Shown here: positions 25,397-33,623 of the stretch, in pieces | Layout: each line of letters opens with the position of its first letter | How positions within the stretch are numbered: position 1 is the stretch's first letter | NCBI RefSeq assembly: GCF_900091625.1 | Contig: NZ_FMIC01000002.1 | Span: forward strand, 186,001-250,000 | Reading direction: 5' to 3' | DNA from: Micromonospora peucetia | GTDB taxonomy: Bacteria; Actinomycetota; Actinomycetes; Mycobacteriales; Micromonosporaceae | DNA: 64,000 nt | Notes under the pieces: model-generated | What the model saw: only the letters and a program-made list of their open reading frames with translations | Databases searched by the model: none | What the model was told of the DNA's origin: nothing | Position numbers and translations under genes: made by a program

Positions 25397-26515
25397 ATGT
25401 CCTCACCGCCGGTCGATCCCTGGTCCGGGCAGCCGGAGCACGACCCCCACTACGACTTCCACCCGCCGCGACCGGACGGCTATCCGGAACCGCCCGCCGC
25501 CGGTTGGTCGCCCCCGCCGGCCGGGCAGCCGCCGTACGACGGCCGCTGGCCCGCGCCGCCCCCCGGTCCCCCGCCGGCGGCCCAGCCGTATCCCACCCCG
25601 CCGCACTCCACCCCGCCGCACTCCACCGTGCCGTACTCCGCCCCGCCACACTCCACCCCGCCGCACTCCACCCCGCCGTACTCCGCCCCGCCGCACTCCA
25701 CCCCGCCGTACTCCGCCCCACCGCACTCCGCCCCACCGCACTCCGCCCCGCCACACGGCGGATATCCCAGCACGCCACAGGCCGGCTTTCCGGCCGGTCA
25801 GTACGCCGGCTACCCGCCGCCCCCTCCCGTCAGCGGCGGACAGGGGAATTCACGCCAGCTGATCCTGGCCCTGGGCATCGTCGGGCTGCTGGTGCTCTGC
25901 CTCGGCGGGGGCGGCGTCGCCTACCTCGCCTACGAAGGCGATCGGAGCCCCGACCCGAAGCCCACCCTGACCGTGGCCCCTACCGGGGCGTCGAGCGCCA
26001 CGCCGAGCGCCGCGCCGTCGCCGGAGTCCACCCCGTCGCCGGAGTCCAGTCCCGCCTCCCGGATCCGGGTCGTCACGCCGGAGACCCTCGCGGGTCGGGC
26101 GCGGAGCACCGAGCCGACGCTGAAGAAGGCGGCGGACGACATGGTCCAGGAGCTGAAGTCCTCGGTGCGCGGCGAGGCCGCTGTCGCCGGCGCCTTCTAC
26201 GGCAGCGCCGACGAGCGGAACATGGTCATGGTGATCGCCGCCTCCACGTTCGTGCTCAACCCCACGAAGGAGCTCGACGACGCGGTGAAGGGGATGTCCA
26301 AGGGCCTGTCCGTGACGGGGATGACCACCATCGCCCCGGGCCCGCAGGGCGGGGTGGCCAAGTGCGGCAACGGCACGTCCGCAGGGGTGTCGCTGGGCGT
26401 CTGCGCCTGGGCCGACCACGGCAGCGTCGGAATCATCGTGATGTTCTTCTCCTCCGCGGCCGCCTCGGCGGCGGAGTTCGTCACCATCCGGGGGCAGGTC
26501 GAGCAGAAGTCCTGA
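25397..26515 (+). CDS. Pro-rich repeat single-pass membrane protein
   Basis: The 372-residue protein has a disordered N-terminus of about 150 residues dominated by ten tandem pentapeptides of the PPHST/PPYSA type, then a membrane helix (LILALGIVGLLVLCLGGGGVAYLAY), an Ala/Ser/Pro linker and a folded external domain of about 150 residues (from TLAGRARSTEPTLKKAADDM to the end) with two cysteines. The repeats are probably cytoplasmic. The layout resembles the two Pro-rich membrane proteins at 17992 and 18974. ATG 25397 has ggag upstream. I do not recognise the external domain. Confidence 0.8.
   Translation: MSSPPVDPWSGQPEHDPHYDFHPPRPDGYPEPPAAGWSPPPAGQPPYDGRWPAPPPGPPPAAQPYPTPPHSTPPHSTVPYSAPPHSTPPHSTPPYSAPPHSTPPYSAPPHSAPPHSAPPHGGYPSTPQAGFPAGQYAGYPPPPPVSGGQGNSRQLILALGIVGLLVLCLGGGGVAYLAYEGDRSPDPKPTLTVAPTGASSATPSAAPSPESTPSPESSPASRIRVVTPETLAGRARSTEPTLKKAADDMVQELKSSVRGEAAVAGAFYGSADERNMVMVIAASTFVLNPTKELDDAVKGMSKGLSVTGMTTIAPGPQGGVAKCGNGTSAGVSLGVCAWADHGSVGIIVMFFSSAAASAAEFVTIRGQVEQKS
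25598..25747 (+). repeat. Ten in-frame 15-bp repeats (PPHST units)
   Basis: Units of the form ccgccgcactccacc repeat ten times inside the coding region, giving PPHST, PPYSA or PPHSA pentapeptides. The period is a multiple of three, so slippage would change repeat number without breaking the frame. Confidence 0.9.
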
Positions 26516-26532
26516 CCCGCACGGCAACGCCC

Positions 26533-26561
26533 GGGGCCCGTCCACGTCGTGGACGGGCCCC
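26533..26561. terminator. Hairpin terminator between convergent genes
   Basis: The stem ggggcccgtccac / gtggacgggcccc is a perfect 13-bp pairing with a 3-base loop, followed by ttcg. It lies between stops at 26515 (+) and 26568 (-), so it can serve both strands. Confidence 0.75.
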
Positions 26562-26567
26562 TTCGCG

Positions 26568-26954
26568 TCAGCCCGCCGTGGCGGCCCGCTCGACGGCGCT
26601 GCGCAGCACGCAGAACTCGTTGCCCTCCGGGTCGGCGAGCACCACCCAGCCCGAGCCGTCGGCGCGGCGTTGGTCGGAGACCTCGGTGGCACCGATGCCC
26701 ACCAGCCGCGCGACCTCCTCGTCCCGGGTCCGGTCCGCGGGCTCCAGGTCGAGGTGCAGGCGGTTCTTCACCTCCTTGCCCTCCGGCACGGCCAGGAAGA
26801 GCACCTCCGGGCCACCCGGGGGCAGCAGCATGGCCTCCGAGTCACCGGGGAAGTCGTCCGGCTGGCGGGGGCAGTCGAAGACCTGCGCCCAGAAGCCGGC
26901 CAACGCGTACGTGTCGCGGCAGTCGATGCCGATGTTGTGGATCCGTGCGCTCAC
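26568..26954 (-). CDS. VOC (glyoxalase-like) family protein, copy 1
   Basis: This 128-residue protein is a VOC-superfamily domain of the glyoxalase/bleomycin-resistance-like type found widely in actinobacteria: IHNIGIDCRDTYALAGFWAQ at the start, HLDLEPADRTRDEEVARL in the middle, and WVVLADPEGNEFCVL at the end. The substrate is unknown; such proteins may bind small molecules without catalysis. Start GTG 26954 overlaps the stop of the paralogue upstream by four bases, with gaggaggaa before it. It has clearly arisen by tandem duplication with its neighbour. Confidence 0.9.
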   Translation of the reverse strand: MSARIHNIGIDCRDTYALAGFWAQVFDCPRQPDDFPGDSEAMLLPPGGPEVLFLAVPEGKEVKNRLHLDLEPADRTRDEEVARLVGIGATEVSDQRRADGSGWVVLADPEGNEFCVLRSAVERAATAG

Positions 26955-27358
26955 GGGTGTTCCTCCTCGATGGTCGTATCCGCCCGCTCCGCCGCGCCGC
27001 GCAGGACGCAGAACTCGTTGCCCTCCGGGTCGGCGAGCACCACCCAGCCCGTACCGTCGGCGCGTCGCCGGTCGCTCACCAGGACCGCGCCGAGGCCGAG
27101 CACCCGCTCGACCTCCTGCTCCCGGGCCCGGCCGGCCGGTTCGAGGCAGACGTGCACCCGGTTCTTGACCGTCTTGGCCTCGGGTACCCGTTGGAAGAAG
27201 ACGTTCGGGGTGGCACCGCCCGGCGGCAGCAGCGCCGCCTCCGGGTCACCGGGGGCGGCGTCGGCGTGCCGGGCGTACCCGAGCACCGCCGACCAGAAGC
27301 CGGCAAGGGCATAGGTGTCGTGACAGTCGAAACTGATGTTGTGGATCCGTGGATACAC
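26951..27358 (-). CDS. VOC (glyoxalase-like) family protein, copy 2
   Basis: This 135-residue protein is a close paralogue of the following gene: IHNISFDCHDTYALAGFWSA, RVHVCLEPAGRAREQEVERV and the identical WVVLADPEGNEFCVLR. It differs by a longer, acidic C-terminus (ADTTIEEEHP). Start GTG 27358 has the ribosome site ggaggaac. VOC domains pair to form a metal-binding barrel, so the two copies may heterodimerise; this is an inference. About 170 bp separates it from the sensor kinase gene. Confidence 0.9.
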   Translation of the reverse strand: MYPRIHNISFDCHDTYALAGFWSAVLGYARHADAAPGDPEAALLPPGGATPNVFFQRVPEAKTVKNRVHVCLEPAGRAREQEVERVLGLGAVLVSDRRRADGTGWVVLADPEGNEFCVLRGAAERADTTIEEEHP

Positions 27359-27525
27359 GGGTTCCTCCGCTGGGGATGAAGGCGCCCCGCGTGCGAGAGG
27401 GTCAGCCGGCGAGACGGGGCGCGGAGATCATGATGGTGGACATCGACGCACCCCCCTCCGGTCCTCGGGCTGACCCAGTGATCCTTTCACCCGGCCAGCT
27501 TTCCCCGCAACCCAGGGTGACCCCG

Positions 27526-28773
27526 TCAGCGCCGGCCGGCCGGTTGCCCGGCGGTGACCGCGGGGGCGGCCTCCGCCGCTGGCAGGGTCACCGTGACCTC
27601 CAGCCCGCCGCCGGGCTGGGCGATCACCTTCACGGTGCCGCCGTGCGCGTCGCAGACCGCCCGGACGATGGAGAGCCCGAGGCCCGAGCCGCGCGCGCCG
27701 GTACGCTCCCGGCCGCCGCGCCGGAACGGCTCGAACAGGCCGGGCACGTCGGCCTGGTCCACCTCGAAGCCGGTGTTGCCCACCACCAGCCAGGACCGGC
27801 ATCCGTCCGAACCGGTGCGCACCCAGAGCCGACCGTGCAGGTGGTTGTAGCGGACCGCATTCTCGATCAGGTTGCCGGCCAGCCGGTCGAGCAGCCCGGG
27901 ATCGCCGACCACCGGCGCAGACTCCAGCGAGGTCTGCACGTGCAGCTTTATCCGCTCCACCTCCCGGCGTACCGCCGACAGGGCGTTGGCGGTGCCGGCG
28001 GCGAGGTCACACTCGGTGCGGCGGCCGAGCCGGCGACCCGCCTGTGCCTCGCTGCGGGCGAGCACCAGCAGGGCGTCGACCAGCCCGTTGGCCCGCTCGG
28101 AGGCGTCCCGGACCACGGTGGCCATCCGGCGATACTCGGCGGCGTCCGCCTCGTCGTCGCTGAGCGTCACGTCGATTTCGGTACGCATCACCGCCAGGGG
28201 AGTCCGCAGCTCGTGCGAGGCGTTGGCCACGAACCGCTTCTGCGCCTCGAACGCGGCGGCGATCCGGTCCAGCATCTCGTCGAAGGTCTCCGCCAGCTCG
28301 GCCACCTCGTCGTCGGCGCCCGAGTAGCCGATCCGCTGGTCCAGGGTGGTCTCGCCGAGCCGGCGGGCGGTGGCGGTGACCTGGTGCAGCGGGCGCAACG
28401 CCCGGCCGGCGACGGCGTACGCGCCGGCCACCCCGACGATGCTGATCGCCAGCAGCGCCACCAGGCCCTTGACCAGCAACTCCCCACTGGCGGCGTCGAC
28501 CAGTTGGTGCTGCCACTGCGCGGCGTCCAGCGACCGGCCGTCGGCCAGCACCACCGTGGTGCCGGGAAGCAGCTCGTCGGTCGGACGCAGCGCGTCGCGG
28601 ACCAGCAGCCAGGCCAGCAGCACCAGGATCGCGCCCGCGCCGACCAGCAGCACACCGTTGAGCAGGGTGAGCCGCAGCCGCAGGGTGGGTCGCAGCCGGG
28701 ATCGCCGGGCCACGGCGTCGGCCTTCGTTCGCGACTGCGGGGCTCGCAAACCCGGCTCACTCCTCGCGCTCAC
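27526..28773 (-). CDS. Sensor histidine kinase
   Basis: This 415-residue membrane kinase has a first helix at about 35-58, a short external loop of some 40 residues, a second helix at about 103-123, a HAMP linker and a HisKA domain with the phospho-accepting His187 in FVANASHELRTPL. The ATPase domain has the N-box NLIENAVRYN, an NTG in place of the usual D-x-G in the G1 box, and GSGLGLSIVRAV. It should phosphorylate the response regulator encoded just upstream. The start codon GTG 28773 lies inside a 59-bp tandem duplication, so the first residues (MSARSEPGLRAPQSRTK) are encoded by repeat sequence. The stimulus is unknown; the tiny external loop suggests sensing in or near the membrane. Confidence 0.92.
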   Translation of the reverse strand: MSARSEPGLRAPQSRTKADAVARRSRLRPTLRLRLTLLNGVLLVGAGAILVLLAWLLVRDALRPTDELLPGTTVVLADGRSLDAAQWQHQLVDAASGELLVKGLVALLAISIVGVAGAYAVAGRALRPLHQVTATARRLGETTLDQRIGYSGADDEVAELAETFDEMLDRIAAAFEAQKRFVANASHELRTPLAVMRTEIDVTLSDDEADAAEYRRMATVVRDASERANGLVDALLVLARSEAQAGRRLGRRTECDLAAGTANALSAVRREVERIKLHVQTSLESAPVVGDPGLLDRLAGNLIENAVRYNHLHGRLWVRTGSDGCRSWLVVGNTGFEVDQADVPGLFEPFRRGGRERTGARGSGLGLSIVRAVCDAHGGTVKVIAQPGGGLEVTVTLPAAEAAPAVTAGQPAGRR

Positions 28774-28844
28774 AGCGCCACCTCGGTTCGCGACTGCGGG
28801 GCTCGCAAACCCGGCTCACTCCTCGCACTCACAGCGCCACCTCC
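28727..28844. repeat. 59-bp tandem duplication at the regulator/kinase junction
   Basis: Two copies (28727-28785 and 28786-28844) differ at only a couple of positions. On the minus strand each reads a GTGAGYGCGAGGAGTGAG segment with its own GTG. Copy 2 contains the response regulator stop; copy 1 contains the kinase start. Before duplication the stop and the GTG probably overlapped (TGTGAG), as in a coupled operon; now a 59-bp gap with an extra stop separates them. Confidence 0.88.
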
Positions 28845-29497
28845 GCCGTGCGGTAGCCCGCACCGACCACCGTCTCGATCAGCGGCGGGTCGCCGAGCTT
28901 CTTGCGCAACGTCATCACGGTGACCCGGACGATCGTGGTGAACGGATCGGTGTTGGCGTCCCAGACCCGTTCCAGCAGTTCCTCGCTGGACACCACCGCG
29001 CCGCGCGCCTTGAGCAGCTCGCAGAGCACGCCGAACTCCTTGTTGGTCAGGTCGACCGGCTGGCCTGCCCGGGTGGCCACCCGGCGGGCCGGGTCGAGAA
29101 CCAGGTCGGCGAGTTCGAGCACCGGCGGCGCGGCCGGGGTGGCCCGGCGGCCGAGCGCCTGCACCCGGGCGACCAGCTCGTCGAAGGCGAACGGCTTCGG
29201 CAGGTAGTCGTCCGCGCCGAGCTGCAACCCCTCCACCCGGTCGGCGACGGTGCCGCTGGCGGTCAGCATCAGCACCCGGGTGAGTGTGCCGGAGGCGGCC
29301 AGCTCGGCGCAGATCTGGTCACCGTGCACGCCGGGCAGGTCCCGGTCCAGGACCACCACGTCGTACCGGGTGACGAACGCCATCTCGTGGCCGCTGTCGC
29401 CGTCGTAGGCGACGTCCACCGCCATCCCCCGCTTGCGCAGCCCGCGCGCGATCGCGTCGGCGAGGTTGCGCTCGTCCTCGACCACCAGTACCCGCAT
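28829..29497 (-). CDS. OmpR-family response regulator
   Basis: This 222-residue protein has a receiver domain with the acidic pair VVEDE, phospho-accepting Asp51 in VVVLDRDLPG, the conserved Thr/Ser in LMLTASG and Lys in YLPKPFAFDEL. The C-terminal winged helix has LTNKEFGVLCELL, ELLERVWDANTDPF and VGAGYRTAE. It should bind DNA as a phosphorylated dimer and act with the kinase downstream. ATG 29497 is preceded by gaggagg. The targets are not evident; the nearest divergent gene is the C39-like peptidase gene. Confidence 0.95.
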   Translation of the reverse strand: MRVLVVEDERNLADAIARGLRKRGMAVDVAYDGDSGHEMAFVTRYDVVVLDRDLPGVHGDQICAELAASGTLTRVLMLTASGTVADRVEGLQLGADDYLPKPFAFDELVARVQALGRRATPAAPPVLELADLVLDPARRVATRAGQPVDLTNKEFGVLCELLKARGAVVSSEELLERVWDANTDPFTTIVRVTVMTLRKKLGDPPLIETVVGAGYRTAEVAL

Positions 29498-29646
29498 CCC
29501 GGCCTCCTCGTGCCCCTGACCACCCACAACCTAGTGCCGGCAGCCAAACCGGGCCGCACCCGCCGTCCCCGGTCGACCCCGTTGCAGAAAACCTTCGTCG
29601 TACGCGATGCTTTCGGCATCAACCTTCGCGACAGACGGGGAGACGC

Positions 29647-30843
29647 ATGACCGACGCGGCGCCGAAGATCCGGTGGGACGTCGCCTACCGGGGCTTCCGC
29701 CTTCCCGACGACGCCGGGCTGGGGAGCCTGTCCGGGCTGCGCGCGGGCGGGCAGGGTCTCGTACTGGCCGAGCCGGCTGACCGGCTCGCCCACACCGGCG
29801 CCGACGGCCGCACCCGCCGGTACGCGGCCGGCAGCTGGACGTCCCCGCCCGTACCGGTCGGCTTCGGCGTGCGCGACGTGGTGCCTTCGTGGACCGGGGA
29901 CACCCCCGGCGGCTGCTGGCTGCGGGTGGAGCTGCGGGGCTGGCACGACGACGCCCCGGCCACCGGGTGGTACGTCATCGCCGACTGGGCGGCCGACGAC
30001 CACACGTTCCGCCGGACGTCCCTGCCCGGGCAGCGCGACGCCGACGCCCGGGTGGACACGGACACCCTGGTGGTGATGGATGCGACGGTCACCGGCTGGC
30101 AGGTCCGGATGACGCTGCTCCGGCCGGAGGACGCCGACGCGACCCCGGTGCTGCGCGCGGTCGGGGCGGTCGCCGCCGGCCCACGCCCGACGGCGGCGGT
30201 GACCGGGGTGACCGCGAGGACCCCCGCCGGCTGGGGCATCGTGCTGGACGTGCCGCGCTACTCGCAGCGGCTGCACGCCGACGCCCACCCGCAGTGGGGC
30301 GGCGGCGGGGACTCCTGGTGCAGCCCCACCTGCACCTCGATGGTGCTGGCCTTCTGGGATGCCGCCCCGGCCCCGACCCGGTACGCCTGGGTGGCCCCGG
30401 CCGGCCCCCGCCCGGTGGTGGTGCACGCCGCGCGGCACTGCTACGACCACGCCTACGCCGGGGCCGGGAACTGGCCGTTCAACACCGCGTACGCCGGCCT
30501 GCACGGCGTGGAGGCCTTCGTCACCCGGCTGCGCTCGCTGGCCGAGGCGGAGGCGTTCGTGACCGCCGGCATCCCGCTGATCGTCTCCGCCGCCTTCCGG
30601 GCCGGCGAGGTGCCGGGGCTCGACTACGACACCGCCGGACACCTGATGGTGCTGGTCGGCTTCACCGATGCCGGTGCGCCGGTGCTCAACGACCCGTACG
30701 CCCCGGACGACGACGCGGTGCGCCGGACCGTCGACCGGGACCGGTTCGAGGCCGCCTGGCAGGGCGGCAGCGGCGGGGTGACGTACGTGCTCCGGCCGCC
30801 CGGCGTGCCGCTGCCCCCGGCGCCGGAGCAGCCCAACTGGTGA
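29647..30843 (+). CDS. C39-family-like peptidase
   Basis: This 398-residue protein has an N-terminal beta-rich domain of about 190 residues and a C-terminal papain-fold domain of the C39-like type. The probable catalytic cysteine is in SWCSPTCTSMVL, the histidine in GHLMVLVGF and the third residue in VLNDPYAP. Family members are often predicted secreted or accessory peptidases; no signal peptide is visible here. Start ATG 29647 has ggggagac upstream. It diverges from the two-component system, so it could be a target of that regulator, which is an inference from position. Confidence 0.85.
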   Translation: MTDAAPKIRWDVAYRGFRLPDDAGLGSLSGLRAGGQGLVLAEPADRLAHTGADGRTRRYAAGSWTSPPVPVGFGVRDVVPSWTGDTPGGCWLRVELRGWHDDAPATGWYVIADWAADDHTFRRTSLPGQRDADARVDTDTLVVMDATVTGWQVRMTLLRPEDADATPVLRAVGAVAAGPRPTAAVTGVTARTPAGWGIVLDVPRYSQRLHADAHPQWGGGGDSWCSPTCTSMVLAFWDAAPAPTRYAWVAPAGPRPVVVHAARHCYDHAYAGAGNWPFNTAYAGLHGVEAFVTRLRSLAEAEAFVTAGIPLIVSAAFRAGEVPGLDYDTAGHLMVLVGFTDAGAPVLNDPYAPDDDAVRRTVDRDRFEAAWQGGSGGVTYVLRPPGVPLPPAPEQPNW

Positions 30844-30895
30844 CCCCGGCGGCACGGCCCCGGCACCGGTCGCGCCACCCGGCGACACGCCGGGC

Positions 30896-32185
30896 TCAAC
30901 CGCCGTACCGCCAGGCTCCGAACTCGCCGGTGCGCAGCCGGCACGACACCGTGTCCGCGTCACCCCGGCAGTCCCCGGAGGCGTCCCGGAGCACGTCCAG
31001 CACCCGGGCCCGGCCGGCGGCCACGTCCAGGTGGGCGACCACCAACCCGCCGCCGGCGGCGGCCGGTCGCACGGCGAGGAGCCGGTCGTCGGCGAACCAC
31101 GGCATCAGCTGCCACGTGCCCAGGTCGGCGACCTGCCGACCAGTCGCCGCGTCGAGCACGCCGAACCGGTCGCCGACGGGCCCGGGCGCGACCGCCAGCA
31201 GCCGGCCGCCCTGTGCGGACAGCACCCCGAACCACCGCTGCCCGATCCACCGGACCGCGCCGGTGGCCGGGTCGACCGCGCTGAACCCGCCATTCCCCCG
31301 GTGCGCGCACAACAGCTCGCCGCAGTCCTGCACGTGCTCCACCAACGGCAGTCGCGCCTCCCACCGCAGCCGGAGCCCGTCCAACCCGTAGGCGGTCACC
31401 ACGCCCGCTCGCGGCCGGACGACCAGCAACAGGTCGTGCGTCACCATCGTGTGCCCGGCCGGCTCGTCCAGGCGCAGGTCCGCCGCGTGCTGCAGGGTGC
31501 CCGAGCGGAGTTCGCGTACCTCGATCCGCCCGCCCGGGAAGGCCAGCACGATCGGCCCGCCCAACCCACTGCGGACGCTGTACGTCGCGCCCTCGCGCGG
31601 CGTCGGCACCGACCAGAGCGCCTGTCCCGAGGCCGGATCCACCGACCGTACGACGCCACCCTCCGCCCCGCCGGTCTGGATCAGCAGGACTCCGGTCGGG
31701 TCCCACCAGGGGTAGCCCGGCTGCCGCCAGCGTTCGTGGCCGGTCCCGGCGTCGAGGGCGACCGTCTGCCCGTCGTCCCGATCCCCGGTGACCGAGAACA
31801 GCACCACCCCCGGCCCGGTCTGGACCTGCCAGAACCGGCCCGCCGCCGGGACCCGGCTACGCCACACCGGGGCCGGCGGGGCGTCGTCGGCCGGCGCCCG
31901 CTCGGGCAGCGCGTACGCGCGCACCTCGACGGTCCCCTCGGGCTCCCCCTCGGCCGGTTCGACGACGTACAGCCGGTCATCGTCGAGGAACGCCTCCGCC
32001 CCGAGGCGGGCCGGCACGACGACCGACACCCGTTCGGACACCGGCGCGGCTCCCGCCACGGTGGCCACGAGAAACACGAGCGCCAGCGCGACCCGCAGCG
32101 GCCGGCCGACGGCGCGGGGCGGGCGGGGCGACGGCACCTCGCGATCCGGCTCGTCGCGCAGCTCGCCGAGGTCGATCAGCGTCAT
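30896..32185 (-). CDS. Membrane-anchored PQQ-like beta-propeller protein, paralogue 1
   Basis: The 429-residue protein begins MTLIDLGELRDEP, has one membrane helix (VALALVFLVATVAGAAPV, about residues 32-50) and an external region of WD/PQQ-type blades: VALDAGTGHERWRQPG, RSVDPASGQALWSVP, SAVDPATGAVRWIGQ and VLDAATGRQVADL. A cysteine pair near the end (GDCRGDADTVSCRLRTGEFG) is shared with the paralogue at 32231. No PQQ or metal ligands are obvious, so this is probably a binding or scaffold propeller. It lies in an island with three polytopic membrane proteins. Confidence 0.82.
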   Translation of the reverse strand: MTLIDLGELRDEPDREVPSPRPPRAVGRPLRVALALVFLVATVAGAAPVSERVSVVVPARLGAEAFLDDDRLYVVEPAEGEPEGTVEVRAYALPERAPADDAPPAPVWRSRVPAAGRFWQVQTGPGVVLFSVTGDRDDGQTVALDAGTGHERWRQPGYPWWDPTGVLLIQTGGAEGGVVRSVDPASGQALWSVPTPREGATYSVRSGLGGPIVLAFPGGRIEVRELRSGTLQHAADLRLDEPAGHTMVTHDLLLVVRPRAGVVTAYGLDGLRLRWEARLPLVEHVQDCGELLCAHRGNGGFSAVDPATGAVRWIGQRWFGVLSAQGGRLLAVAPGPVGDRFGVLDAATGRQVADLGTWQLMPWFADDRLLAVRPAAAGGGLVVAHLDVAAGRARVLDVLRDASGDCRGDADTVSCRLRTGEFGAWRYGG

Positions 32186-32230
32186 GCCCGCCCCTTCGCG
32201 TTCGCCGGCAGGGCGAAGGAGCGCGGCCGG

Positions 32231-33517
32231 TCAACGGGCATCCGGCAGCTCCCAGACGCCGAACGCGCCGCCGTCGCGCCGGCAGACAACCACCGAGCCG
32301 AGGGCTCCGCACTCCCCCACCACGCCGCGCAGCGCCGCCAGCACCCGGACGCCCTCCCCGCGCTCGTCGATCCGGCCGACCAGCAACCGCCCGTCCCGCT
32401 GCCGGCGGCGTACGGTCGTCTCGTCGGCCGAGCGCATCCCGCCGTCGACCTGCCAGCGGCCCAGCTCCCGCACCGGCCGGCCGGTCGCCGCATCGAGCAG
32501 CACGTGTTCCGCCACGCCGCCGAAGTTCCGCCGGACGGCCAGCATCCGGCTGCCGACGGAACCCAGCAACGCCACGTCCTCGGTCTGCCACCGCATGGTG
32601 CCGGTGGCCGGATCGAGCAGTCGAATGCCGGACGACCCGTCCTCGACGCAGATCAGGAGGCCGCAGTCGAAGGCGTCCGGCTTGTCGGCCGGGCCGCGGG
32701 GCATGCTCCACCGCTGGCGCAGGGTGGCGGTCTCGTAGCCGGTGAGCGCGCCGAGCCCGTCGGAGAGCAGCACCAGCTCCTCCGTGACCGTCAGCACCCT
32801 GGGCCGGCCGGTCGTGGCGGGCACGGCCGTCGCGCGCAGCACCGCGCCCGTGTCCGGGTCGCGCAGCTCCAGCCGCCCGCCGGCGAGCACCGCCAACAGG
32901 GACACCCGGGGGGCCCGCCGCGGCTGGTGCACGTCCTCCACGGCGAGCCGCTGCGTCCACCGGACGGCGCCGCCGACGACATCGACCGACCGCAGCACGG
33001 ACGTGCCCGACGCATCACGGCCCCACACCAGCAGGTGCCCGGCCGGGGTCACCCCGTCCAGCCACCCCTCGCCGCGCCAGCGCACCCCGCCGTCGCCGAC
33101 GGAGAGCCCGACGACCTCGCTGAGAGTCTGCGCCCTGACCGTCTCGATCACCATGAGGTCACCGACCCGCACAGCCTGGGACAGATCCCCCGTGCCCGGC
33201 ATCGGCACCCGCCACAGCGGACGGCCCGAGGGCAGCCGGTGCGCCGCCAGCCGGGGCACCGGGTCGGCGTCGGGCACCGCGCCGGGCCCGCTCCGGTCGA
33301 CCACCAGAAGCAGGCCACCGACGGCCAGGACGTACGCGTCCGGGCTGGCCGGGATCGTGGCGCCGGTCGGCTGTGTGGGCCACGGTGCGGCGGCGGCCGG
33401 CGCCACCAGGCAGAGCAGGGCCACCAGGGCCGGAGCCCAGCGGCGGAGGGATCGGCCCGGTCCCGGGTCGGCTGGCGCCGGGGTGTCCCGCCGCTCGCCG
33501 AGGTCGATGACCGTCAC
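32231..33517 (-). CDS. Membrane-anchored PQQ-like beta-propeller protein, paralogue 2
   Basis: This 428-residue paralogue begins MTVIDLGERRDTP, echoing its neighbour, and has one membrane helix (PALVALLCLVAPAAAAPW). Blade motifs include RSVDVVGGAVRWTQR, RLLDPATGTMRWQTE and LLDAATGRPVRELG. It ends with the same Cys-x(n)-Cys-R-R/L-x-x-G-x-FG-x-W pattern as the other copy. The conserved short cytoplasmic N-terminus IDLGE-x-RD is notable and may bind a common partner. Start GTG 33517 has ggaggac upstream. It is transcribed divergently from the first polytopic protein. Confidence 0.82.
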   Translation of the reverse strand: MTVIDLGERRDTPAPADPGPGRSLRRWAPALVALLCLVAPAAAAPWPTQPTGATIPASPDAYVLAVGGLLLVVDRSGPGAVPDADPVPRLAAHRLPSGRPLWRVPMPGTGDLSQAVRVGDLMVIETVRAQTLSEVVGLSVGDGGVRWRGEGWLDGVTPAGHLLVWGRDASGTSVLRSVDVVGGAVRWTQRLAVEDVHQPRRAPRVSLLAVLAGGRLELRDPDTGAVLRATAVPATTGRPRVLTVTEELVLLSDGLGALTGYETATLRQRWSMPRGPADKPDAFDCGLLICVEDGSSGIRLLDPATGTMRWQTEDVALLGSVGSRMLAVRRNFGGVAEHVLLDAATGRPVRELGRWQVDGGMRSADETTVRRRQRDGRLLVGRIDERGEGVRVLAALRGVVGECGALGSVVVCRRDGGAFGVWELPDAR

Positions 33518-33609
33518 GTGCCGTCCTCCCCGTCACACCGTGGCATCCGGCGGACCGGCAAATCGACCGTGGGGGCACCGGCCCGGCAAAAGCGACGCCG
33601 GAACGCCTG

Positions 33610-33615
33610 TACGAT
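33610..33615 (+). promoter_or_regulatory. -10 hexamer TACGAT of the first polytopic membrane protein gene
   Basis: TACGAT is eight bases upstream of GTG 33624 with no ribosome site between, supporting a leaderless transcript and this start. Confidence 0.55.
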
Positions 33616-33623
33616 GGCCCGTC

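Noticed and set aside
25598..25747. CRISPR-like 15-bp repeats
   Set aside because: They are an in-frame coding repeat without spacers.
23158..27168. A 4-kb plus-strand frame overlapping fadB
   Set aside because: It is the +2 shadow of fadB and of the Pro-rich protein; no motif occurs in it.
26568..27358. One VOC gene split by frameshift
   Set aside because: Both copies are complete domains with their own starts and a 4-bp overlap, so this is a tandem duplication.
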